DNA of 64,000 nucleotides from assembly GCA_023052935.1 (NCBI GenBank), contig CM041294.1:155869399-155933398 (forward strand), written 5' to 3'. The notes beneath the pieces are model-generated. The model worked only from the letters and a program-made list of their open reading frames with translations, searched no databases and was not told the DNA's origin. This DNA is from Piezodorus guildinii (Eukaryota > Arthropoda > Insecta > Hemiptera > Pentatomidae). This document shows, piece after piece, positions 20,494 to 31,714 of the stretch. The translations under genes and the position numbers were made by a program. Numbering within the stretch: the first letter of the stretch is position 1; every line of letters begins with the position of its first letter.

Positions 20494-21352
20494 AATTAAT
20501 GTACAGAAAACTCAGGCGATAATCTTCACAAAAAGAAGGCCGTCCATTACAAAAACCATTGTTATGAACGGAAACATGATCTGCTGTGCCCAGTCTGTAA
20601 ATTATTTAGGACTAGAAATGGACATTGAACTGTGGGGGACAGCTAAACATTCTAACATCAAACGCATCCAATCCTTCCAATCTAAAGTCCTCCGAACACT
20701 AGTTAATGCTCCTTATTACGCTACTAACTGTACCCTACACCATTACCTTAATATTCCGTTTGTTTTAGACCTGGTACCATCCCAATTTTTCAAATTTCAT
20801 CAGAACCTTAGTCATCATCCTAACCCTCTAGCACAATCCCTATCCAGCACCACTCATCCCTACAATCCTCCTCGAAGATTGAAACGACAGTGGCCGCGAG
20901 ACGTATTGTAAACATTTAAACTGGAGTTCTGACACTGGTCAGATCCTCCACTCATGTACGGTATGTTTGTGGCTACGGCGCCCTAACTCAGCCTCCACTG
21001 GCTCAGACCAGTAATGCGGCTTGGGTTCCGCTTTTTTCTCCACAAGTGGAGGGAAAAGCGCGTGCTGGGGTCCCTTTAGCAGTTGTATGTATTGTATATA
21101 GTTATGATTGTGTGTAAGTTGTTTATTTATTTGCCAACTTTTTATTTATCTCAATTATAGGTTGTTGTTTTGATTTGTTTTGTTTTTTTATTTATTATTA
21201 TTTTATTGTATATATATGTATTTATTTATTTTCTATTTTATGTAATTTGACTATTATTATTATTTTCTGTATATATAGTATGAATATGGTCTCATATCAA
21301 TATTATTATTGTTCATTTTGTAACAAATTGTAATATATCTCAATAAAAAAAA
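20494..21352 (+). pseudogene. Jockey family B, internally deleted 3' part
   Basis: Begins INVQKTQAIIFTKRR, reaches VNYLGLEMD, then jumps in frame to IELWGTAKHSNIKRIQSFQS and ends PPRRLKRQWPRDVL at the stop (20909-20911). Compared with 28380-28560, about 55-60 codons are missing and the frame is kept. The 3' UTR contains CTCCACTCATG and ends with AATAAA and an A-run at about 21343-21352. No catalytic YADD region. Confidence 0.8.
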
Positions 21353-21412
21353 ATAGAAAAAAGAAATGGACAAATCATTAACTTACACATAACAAATGCA
21401 ATAGAGCCAAAA

Positions 21413-21840
21413 ATGTATATTAAAAAAATGACCCCATACTTTTATTGCTACTCAGAACTATCATCCAAAAACAAATCATTCTATATATTACTGTCATCTG
21501 TCTTATATTGTTATTGTACCTTCTCTTTCCCAGTCAGGAGTTATACTTGGGATTCCATCTACCATAAAATGGAAGTGGTCCAAAACACATGCATGGGAAT
21601 CGTAAATAATTATGCTCGTTGCACACGAATCAAAACTATGTTGTTGGATTTGGATTTACAACTCCCGTCGATTAAAAACTACACGTACTCGCTGGCACAT
21701 TTTTTTTCTCTTGTTAAAAAAAAAACAGGTGATTATGACGAGAACAATCTAAAACGATACACACATAAACGTTCAAAACAAACATCACTGCATTGATTGT
21801 GAAAAGTAATACATAAAATAAAATAAAATAAATAAATTAA
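21413..21840 (+). pseudogene. LINE RT C-terminus (family C)
   Basis: The 127-codon frame ends KTGDYDENNLKRYTHKRSKQ. Inside it SKNKSFYILLSSVLYCYC and HKMEVVQNTCMGIVNNYARC resemble the thumb/C-terminal part of Jockey-group RTs (SKMEVVQN...RTRIK pattern). A tail of AAATA repeats (21815-21845) follows. The first ~10 codons are probably not element coding sequence. A scrap of the same family is at 625-712. Confidence 0.65.
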
Positions 21841-21855
21841 AAAAAATTATTATTA

Positions 21856-22766
21856 TTGGGTTGTGTCACATGAAATGTCCGTTTTCAAGGTAAAGGATTT
21901 TCATTAAAAATACGATATGAAAACAAGATAATTTTATTCGAAGTATTTACCTTCTTTTTCTACATATTTTTCTCAACGTGACACCAACTTTTTTATCCCC
22001 AAACTGAAAAACTCTGAGCTTTGAAGTAAAACAAAATCTGAAAACGCACTTTTCACTTGATCATCATTTTCAAAAAGTTTTCCTTTGACGAAGTTGTATA
22101 AATTCCTGAACAGGTGGTAATCTGTTGGAGACAAGTCGGGAGAATATAGTGGGTGCGGAAGAACTTCGTAGCCCAGTTCTTTCAATTTTTGCACGTTGTG
22201 TTTTGAAACATGCCGCTCAGTGAGACTATGAGGTACCCATGTATCGAGCTTTTTTGCTTCCCCAATACACTTTAAATGTCTGGAAACGGTAGATGCACTT
22301 GCATTTAGTTGTGCTGAGATGCCTTCAACTGTTCGGTAGCGGTTTCCTTCTACTGCATGTTTGAGGACATCGTTGTCTATTACGGACGGAAGTCTTCCTC
22401 GGGCAAGTTTTCCAAGTCGGTATCCCCAGTTGAAAATTTAGCAAACCAACGACGAATGGTCCGTTCATTAACACTCCCTTCCCCAAACGCCTTGCAAATA
22501 TTTCTAGCGGCCTCAGCTGCTGAATGGCTGAGTTTAAACTGGTACAAAAATATTACTCGAAAATCGCGTGTTTCCATATTCATATTTGGAAGTATACTAA
22601 AAAGTGGGTAACTAATTGGGTAGATAATGTTTATAATACAAAGGTAGAGTATTAGTAACTGTTTACTTTAAATATGTAAAAATTCGGAAGACAACAATAG
22701 AGACTTGCAAAATCCTTTATGTATTTCAGAAACTATTAAAACGGACATTTCATGTGAAACTACCAA
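21856..22766 (-). mobile_element. mariner family 1, internally deleted copy (911 bp)
   Basis: Terminal inverted repeats begin TTGGGTTGTGTCACATGAAA (21856) and its near-complement ending at 22766, with TA at 21854-21855. On the minus strand the transposase N-terminus METRDFRVIF ... AAEAARNICKAFG ... ERTIRRWFAKFS is followed by a 1-bp deletion at LENLP. The frame resumes through VPHSLTERHVSKH, NVQKLKELG and LPHPLYSPDLSPTDYHLF. The segment carrying the first two catalytic Asp is deleted between LTER and HVSKH, so this is a non-autonomous derivative. Confidence 0.85.
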
Positions 22767-23404
22767 TTAGTTTGATATATAACTATTAGTTTAAGATATT
22801 CGCATATTACCAAAAGGTTATTATTTTTCTGTTTTATTTTTAATTTGTTTTACTTTAATTTGTTTTTTTACTTTAATTGTTTTGTTTTTTACTTTAATTT
22901 TTTTTTGTAATGTGTAGGTTTTTGTTTTCAGGTTTCCTACGGTTTTAGTACTAAATTAGGCAATAAGTACAACTAACCCCATTTGTGCACACTATTAGAG
23001 TAACATGTAATTGGTGCAGTACCACAACATATATAAAGTATGAGGCTTGTGGCCACTTGTAAAATCATGAAAAATAAAAACCCTTATCTAAAAAAAAATC
23101 TTAAAAGACATCTTGACCATCTTCATTTTAGTCACACTGAATAATTTTAAGGAATGTATAATAGATAAGAAAAACAGGTATATGTTGATGAAGAGTTTGT
23201 GATTGACAGAGGTATTATTTCGGACAAAGTCTGCAACTTATTTGATTTCAGGTAAGAGACATTGAGGATTTTTCGAAGGATTTTGTGCATTGGGTTTAGA
23301 AAATGCTACTTAACTCAAAACGGCTACGATTTTCAATATATTTAATTCTATAATGAAAGACTTTGTTCAAGTAGAATAGAAATCTCTGAGTTTACAAAAT
23401 AATT
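22767..23404. other. T-rich DNA, nothing recognised
   Basis: 22820-22920 is a degenerate TTTACTTTAATTTGTTTT tract; the rest shows no repeat homology that I can see. Confidence 0.4.
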
Positions 23405-24133
23405 CATTATTAACAAAAATCTGGTGCGGGCAACACAAGACTTTCACTTACCTCCTTTTTTAAAACCAATGAACAAAAATTTCAAATACAGTTAGAGATA
23501 AAAATACGTGAACTTATTAAAGAATTAATTAAATTTAATTTATATAGAAACATGTGTTTTATTAAAAAATCTATTATATTATTACCTAAAATAATCAGTT
23601 AGTTTTATCTTCTTTTCATCCCTCTCTATTAACTTTTAAAAGCTTGAGTATAAGATAATATTTTATCTAAAATCTTTAGCTTACCAGCGGTATATCATAC
23701 ATGTATATTACCGCTCTTATGTTCAAAAACAAAAAATTGCGTTAAAAAAATATTTTTTCTGTTTTCTCCTTTAGTTGGGTATAGAATTCATTCAATTTAT
23801 ATATTTTACATCGATATAGCGAGTTTAATCAAAATCGTCGGAACTGTTTTCGAGAAAATCGAAAAAAGGGGCAAAATGGCAAAAGCGGTGGCTCTTCTGG
23901 AAAGCTCATTTTGATGAAAAAGGATTTGTAACATCTGGGACGTATATTTGTTTTAAATATGAAATTTTAGTTTCCGTCCGGGACTTACTACACACACACA
24001 CACAGACCTTTTTGCGGGACTTGGTTATTTGGACTCAGGGGGCCCTGTGAAAATGTGTATTTTCGTTGAAAACTGGAATTCGAAAATTTTCACTATCGCA
24101 GTACTTTCCCTAACTATATATAGTAAGTGAATG
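23405..24133 (+). mobile_element. H element, both ends present, ~140 bp shorter than 34836-35731
   Basis: 5' end TCTGGTGCGGGCAACACAAG (23409) with GACTTTCACTTACC just inside. The 3' end is CTAACTATATATAGTAAG then TGAATGT at 24110-24133. CA run at 23992-24004. The interior lacks the CTGTTTTTCATCAGC to CCGATATTTTAA block found in the longer copies. Confidence 0.85.
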
Positions 24134-24334
24134 TAATAATGACAATTATGAAAAAAAAATGTGTTATAAAATATTTATACATGATGAATTATAATGTGAT
24201 AACACTAAGCACTGTATATATTTATTGTAAAAAAACATATGTTTTTGTTAGTTAGTAATGGATAACCTCAATGAGGGAATAAAACGTTGTTTTTGTTGTT
24301 GAATATTGTTTAATGAGTTTATTACATATAAGCC

Positions 24335-24610
24335 GCGGAGTCCCCTGTGGTGTAAGTGTAGCTAGAATAACAGCATTCTAAAGTGTGTCCCAGATCGCGG
24401 GATCAAACCTGCTAGGACGTAGAATTTTTTAAAGAGATAAAAAATCCTTGGCTATTTCTGTGAGGGGACATCAAATGGTGGTCCTAAACCTGTGCGATGT
24501 CAGTTACCCATTAAATATTAATTAAACCTGGTTAGAAAATATAAAGAGGTATTGTAGCATCGCTCGCTTAGCTACAATAGTGTAGGACTTTTAATAAATA
24601 AAAAAAAACA
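24335..24610 (+). mobile_element. tRNA-derived SINE
   Basis: Head CCCCTGTGGTGTAAGTG and GCTAGAATAACAGC, box B CGGGATCAAACC near 24399. The body has AAAAATCCTTGG and GAGGGGACATCAAA as in the SINE at 1000-1215. It ends with AATAAATAAAAAAAAAC. Confidence 0.65.
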
Positions 24611-25123
24611 TTATTTGTCAGTTTTAATACATCTTTTGTTTAGGAATGCACTATCAGGCGGAGTGGTACAAAATTTGATTTGGAAAGGCATAACTGCGCA
24701 TACTCCGACAGGTTTTTGGTAGTCAAAAAACCATGTTGCTATGAACCTAATACTCAAACATTATTTACAGACGTGCATTTCAGATTCCATGAACCACTTT
24801 CAGGATTGCCTGACGACCTTATCAGACATACTTAGAAAGTAGACAGGCCATGATGCCTGGAGCAATCACGGGAACATTAGGAGGCCGACTAATTTACTTA
24901 ACCACGTCCTAAATTACTAGTGTTACTAAATAGTAATAGTAACAGGATCCACGTCATTACTGTCTTGCCTATCTAGTAAGTATTAGTCTCCCCGGTACTT
25001 GGAGCAATTATAAAGCAGTTAACCAAGTCCGGTTTTAGTGGTCTAAGTAACGGGCACATAATGAATTTCAGACTTACAGTGAAAGCAGAATTCTGTAATG
25101 ACTTATAAAAAAGAAAATCCGCA
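24611..25123. other. No recognised feature
   Basis: Moderately AT-rich, not shared with other parts of the window; no convincing frame. Confidence 0.4.
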
Positions 25124-25385
25124 AACATAAAACAGTAAGTGTTTCAGCTAAAGCTAATTAAAATAATTTTAAGCGTTATGAATATTAAAAAAAAACAAAA
25201 AAATGACGCACATTATTGCACAATGGTATATTATTTCCAAATAACTATATATTTTATATAATAACTAGCTGTTTATAGGCAATTAACTAATATGAAAAGC
25301 AATAAATAGTTCAAAAGCTAAATAATATATCAGTACAGCTAATTTCAAACCGCTATATCACTATTTTTTGTTATTTATTTATTTA
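25124..25385. repeat. ~265-bp direct repeat, left copy (right copy 25886-26152)
   Basis: Shares with 25886-26152 the blocks GTGTTTCAGCTAAAGCTAAT, ATGGTATATTATTTCCAAAT, AAAAGCAATAAATAGTT and ATCAGTACAGCTAA in the same order. The offset is about 766 bp, with scattered substitutions. The RTE-like fragment lies between the copies. Confidence 0.85.
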
Positions 25386-25419
25386 CTAAAGTGGAAATAA
25401 AAAAATGAAATCTGTCTAA

Positions 25420-25885
25420 AAATTTAAAGGTTAGAATTTATAAAACTATTATTTTTCCGACGGTCCTTTACGGATGGGAAACGTGGCCGCTTACTTTGTA
25501 GGATGAAGAAATGCTTAAGGTTTTCGAAAATAAGGTACTGCGTAAAATATTTGGGCAGAAGAGAGATGAGGCCACTGGGAGTTCAGAAGGTCGCGCAACG
25601 CGGAATTGCGGAGTTTGTACCCTGTGAATATAATTGAATTGATAGCATTGCGGAGGCTCAAATGAGCGCGTAAAGTTGGGCTCGGTGAGGAACGGATTCC
25701 GAGAAAGTTAGTATTCGCTGAACCGACTGGTAGGCGTCTAAAAGGTAGGCCGAAGCGTCGATGGGAGGATTGTGTTAAGTCTGATTTCGGGAGCTTGGGC
25801 TTGACCGGCGAACATTGGTCGAGTCTGTGCAGGCGAAGTTTGGTTGTATCGGCATCGAACCTTCGTATTCGGTAAGCCTATTATT
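25420..25885 (+). pseudogene. RTE-like LINE C-terminal fragment
   Basis: Plus-strand blocks: LKVRIYKTI equivalent, LPTVLYG equivalent, the region KVFENKVLRKIFG, RIPRKLVFAEPTGRR, then GRPKRRWED and LGLTGEHW. They are close to the fragment at 57583-58162 but with several frameshifts, and extend about 70 bp further to an ATTATTATTAT tail (25877-25888), probably the true 3' end. No RT core or endonuclease. Confidence 0.75.
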
Positions 25886-26152
25886 ATTATAAACATGAAA
25901 CAGCAAGTGTTTCAGCTAAAGCTAATTAAAATAATTTTAAACGTTATGAATATTAAAAAAAAAAAAAACGCCGCAAATTATTGTACAATGGTATATTATT
26001 TCCAAATAACTATATTAGGGGATAACTGCATATATATCTGTTTATAGACACTTAATTTATATGAAAAGCAATAAATAGTTTTAAAAAAAATATTATATCA
26101 GTACAGCTAAGTTCAAACCACTATATCTCTATTTTTTGGTATTTATTTATTT
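25886..26152. repeat. ~265-bp direct repeat, right copy
   Basis: See 25124-25385. The copies differ by many substitutions and small indels, so the duplication is not recent. Confidence 0.85.
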
Positions 26153-26159
26153 ACAATTA

Positions 26160-27010
26160 GGAAAAAAACGGTTATTCGTGTGTATAGGAGAGAAATTATC
26201 CGTCTTAATCGCGAAAATCTTTTAGATTTTTCTCTTCCTTCAATAATAACCGAGTTTTCGTGGGATTACATCTATTATAATTTTTTACTTAAATATATAG
26301 ATCACCTTTTTTTTTTCTCTTTTTTATAATTATTTGCTTAATTTGTTGTTGTTGTTTTTTTTGGCTAAAAAAAGCACTAACATATTTCTTCTTTATCCTC
26401 GAAAATAACGGAGTTACAAGCGTATGTATATCCAAGATTTCAAGTTTTTTTCCTTTTTTTTTTGTTATTTTTGTTTATTGTCCTATTCTGATTCTAAAAC
26501 TCTATTCATGAATTTCTCCGTCTTAAAAAATAAATTAATTATGGGCGTATATATGGGTAAAATTACGATTGTTTATTTCTCTTTTTAATATTTTTGCGAT
26601 CTATTGTCATTAAAAGCAATAATAAATTTTTCTCTATCCTTGAAAATGACGGAGTTACAAGCGTATATATAGCCAAGTTTTCAATTATTTTCATTTTTGT
26701 TTATCTTTACTGATTCTAAAACTCAATACATATTTATCTCTATCTTCAAAAAAAAAAAAAAAAAGGGGGGGGATTAGGCGTATTTATAGGAAACATTTCG
26801 GTTTTTCTTTTCTTTTTTCTTTTTTTTTTAAACCCTAATAATTATTTTCTCTATCTTCAAAAATAACTGAGATATTGAATCAAATCACTTTTGATCAGCC
26901 GCTATTTTTAAAATAACCAGCTGATTTTTTTAAATCGTTATTCGCTCTATGCATCTTAAAGCCCTAACATTTTTGAGGGAGAGGGGTAATTTTTTTTTTA
27001 GGTCGATTAC
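26160..27010. repeat. Degenerate ~95-120-bp tandem repeat (six or seven units)
   Basis: Each unit has a CTCTATC-TTCAAAAATAA core followed by a variant of GAGTTACAAGCGTATATATA and a T-run. Unit starts near 26385, 26505, 26617, 26711 and 26832. The same units appear in the opposite orientation at about 43840-44480, including CACTTTTGATCAGCCGC (26889) versus CGGCCGATCAAAAGTG (43839). Function unknown. Confidence 0.65.
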
Positions 27011-27669
27011 AAATTTTCATTATTGAAAATGATAAACTAAATTGTATTGATTCCACAATGTAAACACTTATTTCACATAAAAATTAGTCGATAATCTACA
27101 TAGTTCTAATAACGGATAAATTATATATACGAGCTTACCCTGTTACTTAATGAAAATAAAGAAATAATCCAATTAATTCTATCATAATATCAGAAATGTG
27201 CAGAATTATAAATGGTGAGTGTAAAATAAAATGTGATACTCCCGAAACGCAACACTAACTCATATCAAATATGAATTTCCAATTCAATTTTGAGAGGTTG
27301 TTAAGAAGAGTGAAACTATAAACTTACATTAATGATGTTTCGATATTAACGTTATGACATTTCGAAATCCTCATATTCTGAAATAATAGAAAAAATATCT
27401 TTTTTATTGAGTTGCTATTTACTCTTATAGGAACTTTTTAAAGATAAAATACGAAGAATATATAAATTAATTATGACATTTTTTATAGAAACTAAAAGTA
27501 AAACTTAATTATTGTTTTTTATTAACATGGTGTCTAAAATTAAGGTCATGCTCGTATCATTTTTTATATATATATATATAAAACATTTATGATGTGTAGG
27601 AACTTTTTCATTTATCGTATCTATAATGGTTTAGAAGAAAAAGTCACATTTTTTTCTATATTCTTGTAA
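27011..27669. other. AT-rich DNA, nothing recognised
   Basis: A TA microsatellite at 27565-27580. No shared repeat or convincing frame. Confidence 0.4.
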
Positions 27670-27890
27670 ATATCGAATGTTAAGCGTTTCTGCGGTATCC
27701 CGTGGCGAAGAGTGAGGGTTGTCTGTGAATTAGGATTTGATTATTATCAACAGTTGAAGGACGACCCGAGCGCTTTGCGTCTTCCAAGTCGAATTGTCTG
27801 GTTATGAACCGACCATACGACTTACGGATAGTGCTTTCTCTTAAGTCACCATCGCCATACACACTGAAAATTTTACTAATAATCTCTGCA
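27670..27890 (-). pseudogene. mariner family 3 transposase N-terminus, part 1 (split by Jockey)
   Basis: The minus strand reads from the target duplication: AEIISKIFSVYGDGDLREST, then IRKSYGRF, FDLEDAKRSGRPSTVDNNQ. This is the helix-turn-helix region of a mariner transposase that binds the terminal repeats. It breaks off after YRRNA at a stop (about 27680). The upstream codons GKSA lie beyond the Jockey at 29401 onward, so the two parts were one gene. Confidence 0.8.
27877..27890. repeat. 14-bp target-site duplication, left copy
   Basis: TAATAATCTCTGCA here and at 29387-29400 flank the Jockey insertion exactly. Confidence 0.9.
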
Positions 27891-29130
27891 CTGGTGCCTT
27901 TCTGGACATTGCTCAGGCATTCGACCGGGTCTGGCACGATGGCTTGCTTTTCAAACTAAAAACCCAATTATCCCAATCCTTATATCTAATCCTAAGATCC
28001 TATCTCTCTAACCGTTCCTTCAGAGTCCGCTGTGGTTCAGAGTTCTCCATTTGTTACCCAATCGAGGCCGGCGTACCTCAAGGAAGCGTCCTAGGTCCTA
28101 TCCTCTATATTTTGTTTACAGCTGATATACCTTTAGATCCTAATACCTTCCTAGCATCTTTTGCCGATGATACTGCCATTCTATCAACCCATACCGACCC
28201 AGAACTGGCATCTTCACATCTACAGAGCCACCTCTCCTTGATTGAACATTGGTGCGACAAATGGCGTATCAAAGTCAATCAATCCAAAAGTAAGCATGTC
28301 ACCTTCCCCTCCGACGCAAATCCTGTCCACAAGTTCATTTTAACTCTATACCACTTCCCTGTTCCGACACAGTCCGGTATCTGGGTTTCTTACTAGACAA
28401 ACGACTGGACCTGGAACCCACATACTCGACTTAAAAGACAAGAGCTCAACAGAAGATACGGACAATTATATAGACTACTGAACAGAACATCACAACTTTC
28501 CATTGAAAACAAACTATTGATTTACAAGACAATTCTCAAACCTATGTGGATCTACGGAATTGAACTATGGGGAACTAATAAATTTTCGAACATCAAACGT
28601 ATCCAATCCTTCAAGTCCTTAGAACAATAGTCAATGCTCCCTATTATGTTACAAACAAGACCTTACATCATGACCTTAAGATCCCTTATGTCCTTGATCT
28701 CATCCCATCTAAATTCTCAACCTTCCACCAGAAACTTACTCTTCTTCCTAATCCTCTGGCACAATCCCTATCTAGTACCAACCATCCTTACAACCCTCCT
28801 CGTAGGCTGAGGCGGTAGTGGCCGAGAGATCTCCTATAAACATGCAACTGGAGTGCTGGCAATGGCCAACTTCTCCACTCATGCCTGAGAGTGTGTGGCT
28901 CTAGCGCCCTCACTCAGTCTCCATTGGCTTGACTGGTGACGCGGCTGATTGAGAGGCACTGGGAACTCATGGTGTTGTGCCACTCCATGGTGGTTCGATT
29001 CGGAGTTCCCAGGGGCAGTATGTAAGTAATGTATATAATAGGTATGAATGTGGCCAAGATTTTATTTACTTTATATTTTATTTTTATTTTCATTTGTTAG
29101 TTAAGTTTACTTATCTTATTTCATCTTATG

Positions 29131-29177
<47 letters not shown>

Positions 29178-29386
29178 TATTAAATTATATATAATATATT
29201 AAATTATTTATGCATTATCATTTTTATCTTATTTATTTTTTTTTATTGTTGTTATGACTGTTTTGTTTTGTTTTTACTCTGTACATATGGTATGAATGAC
29301 TTCTTTTAGCCCTAATACTTATTGCCCAAGATAGTGGCAGATTGTATTATTTCCCAATAAAGCAATATTATTACAAAAAAAAAAAA
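27891..29386 (+). mobile_element. Jockey family B LINE, 5'-truncated, inserted in a mariner
   Basis: The insertion starts inside the RT domain at AFLDIAQAFDRVWHDG (first catalytic Asp present). It continues IEAGVPQGSVLGP and FADDTAIL (catalytic Asp pair), then RYLGFLLDKRL, where a 1-bp insertion breaks the frame near 28400. WIYGIELWGTNK and PPRRLRR-WPRDLL close the ORF near 28838. The 3' UTR (CTCCACTCATG block as in 20935) includes a TA microsatellite and ends AATAAAGC...A-run at 29375-29386. Typical target-primed reverse transcription product. Confidence 0.9.
29138..29210. repeat. TA microsatellite in Jockey 3' UTR
   Basis: Alternating TATA tract at 29138-29181, interrupted by AATATATTAAATT and continuing to about 29210. 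Absent from the related UTR at 21190-21240, so it expanded in this copy. Confidence 0.8.
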
Positions 29387-29400
29387 TAATAATCTCTGCA
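29387..29400. repeat. 14-bp target-site duplication, right copy
   Basis: TAATAATCTCTGCA, identical to 27877-27890, directly after the A-run of the Jockey. Confidence 0.9.
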
Positions 29401-29480
29401 GCGGATTTTCCTTCTCAGAAATAAAAAATCATTAAATGGAGAACAATTTTTTTTTCTTCTAATTCTGAGTAAGAAAAATA
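29401..29480 (-). pseudogene. mariner family 3 transposase N-terminus, part 2
   Basis: The minus strand reads EKKIVLHLMIFYF, a stop, then EGKSA, which joins to AEIISKIFSVYG at 27890 when the Jockey and one target copy are removed. The HLMIFYF-EGKSAAE pattern is the usual mariner N-terminus (hydrophobic, then GKSAAE). The internal stop shows decay. Confidence 0.7.
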
Positions 29481-29902
29481 CCACTTGAAGATAATGAATC
29501 ATTGTTGATTGATACATTAATGCATTAAAGCCTAATTCTGTTTTGGAATAAGTAAACATTATTGACCAAGTAAATTTTTAAAAACACAGAGAGGATTGAT
29601 TTGAAATATTTAGGAAGTTATTTTACAACCCAATAGAAGATATAAACGAAAGGAAATAAAAGTGTTAATTCTACTAGAAGATGGAGGTATCTTTTTACGC
29701 ATTCTATTCCGAGAGTGCTGTTTACGCTGTAGCGATAAGATGGACACTCGGCACCAGACACCCATCTAGGTCCAAAGCCGAACAGTTTATGATAGAGCTC
29801 AATTTTTATATTATTATAATTGTGTTATTCATATTATTTTCAATTGATATTGGAGAATCATTATCATTGCTTTATTCTCCATTCCGTCCCAAATATGTGG
29901 CA
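29481..29902. other. No recognised feature
   Basis: AT-rich; a 93-codon frame across 29681-29962 runs into the H element and has no recognisable content. Confidence 0.4.
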
Positions 29903-30895
29903 TTTTTACTTTCACTTACTATATATAGTAATATAGAGTCAAATTATATAGAGTTCAAATGACCAAGTCCCGAAAAAAGGTCCGTGTGTGTGATAAGTCT
30001 AGCGCAAAAACCATTAGTCGTACGAATTTCATATTTAAGGCAACCTTACGACCGAGACGTGACATAACTGCTTTCATTAAAATGAGCTTACCAGAAGAGG
30101 CACTTTATACTATGCATTTTGCATCTGTTTTCGATTTCCTCAAAAACGGTTCCGACGATTTTAATTAAACTCGCTATTTCGATGTTAAATTTAATTGGCT
30201 TTAATATCATGCAAGTTTAATTCTGATTGAAATAGTCTGACAGGGCTTTAATGCCGATATTTTAAATTTTCTTCATCTAATGTCCCTTTAATTTTGATGA
30301 TTCTATAAAAATAACTATATTATCTTGTTACATGTTACGATGAAAAACAGGTAAATATATAAATTGAAGGAATTCGATAAAGAATGGCTAAATATCAAAA
30401 TTGAGCGAATTAGATAAAAAAACTAAAGCAGAAAAGTGCAAACATATTTTTTTATGCAATTTCTTTTATTTTTGAAAACAAGTAATGAAATAGCAATATA
30501 GATGTATAATACATCGTAAGATAGCTAAAGATTTTAGAAAAAAAAAATAGTGTGATGAAAAACCGATAAAACAGTTTCTGGTTCCTCAAAAGACCAATTC
30601 ATGTTAACCGTGCTGCCACCTGGCGGCATGTGAAGGAAGCAGAGCCGATAGTTGCGATAATCTTGACATTTGAGCTGGAAGTGATTACCCCTAACACTAA
30701 CTTATTGTTGTAGATAAAAATATAATAGATTATTCAATTAAATACATGTTTCTATTGAAATTCAATTTAATTAATTCTTTAACAATTTATTTAATATTCT
30801 TTAATAATTTATATCTACATGTATTTAAAAAATTCTTAAATTTGTTTTAACAACGGAGGTAAGTGAAAGTCATGTTGCGCGCACCAGATTTTTAA
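29903..30895 (-). mobile_element. H element with a ~125-bp internal insertion
   Basis: 3' hairpin end at 29905-29930 (ACTTTCACTTACTATATATA). The 5' end is at 30850-30893 (GGAGGTAAGTGAAAGTC ... GCGCACCAGA). Relative to other copies, 30575-30695 is extra and GC-richer (contains CTGCCACCTGGCGGCATGTG). The insertion has no match elsewhere in the window. Confidence 0.85.
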
Positions 30896-31680
30896 GCATG
30901 CAAATAGTGGTAATGGTTTTTATATTGAGCAAATTCGTTGCATATTTGTCAAATTCGGTCGGGTTATCTTCGCAAAGGCACTCATTTTTTGTCCGATAAA
31001 ATGGCTTAATAAATATATATATATATATGTGTGTGTATTGTACAAATATATACTAATATATATCCTATAGATGGACCACACATAGTGACATATACCATCT
31101 GTTCCAGAGATCCATCTATTTGTGTTGAGATGGATTCTATAGATAGTTCTCCAGCATTAGAGATATTTCTCTATTAGTCACAACTCGGAGAGAATTTTTT
31201 TCCCCCTCTATGTCTGGTCTTCGCTGGAGAAATTATTTTCGTTTCACTGTCTGAGATATTTTTGTAATTCTTGACTGACTCCTTTATATTTCTGTTCTCC
31301 GTAATCCCACAACATTCCTCCGTTGTCCCCGCTGGGATTATTCTTCGTCGAAGACACCCGACCATCTGGTAGGATTTCGGTCCAGCAGGCTCTACATCAA
31401 AATAAGACTTATCCAGTCATCCTGATTAATGTAGAAGCTGTTCCAAAATTTAGAAGTCTGTTGTAGTAAATTATCTATCTCGGAAAGTTCAGAAATGAAT
31501 GTTTCTGATATTTATGTCTTTAAAATAATATAGATAGGGAACTTCATTTTGTTTCTGTAAAAATATGACATTTTTAAACAGGACATTTTTACTAGATATC
31601 TGAGATAAAAGATTTATATTGTGGAAAGCAATTACTCGTGTTTGCTTTCTGGGTTATTATTTTCCATAATGAACCTACAT

Positions 31681-31714
<34 letters not shown>

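Noticed and set aside
29681..30168. Two adjacent ORFs of 93 and 69 codons
   Set aside because: The second is H sequence read through; the first is AT-rich and runs into it. No independent support.
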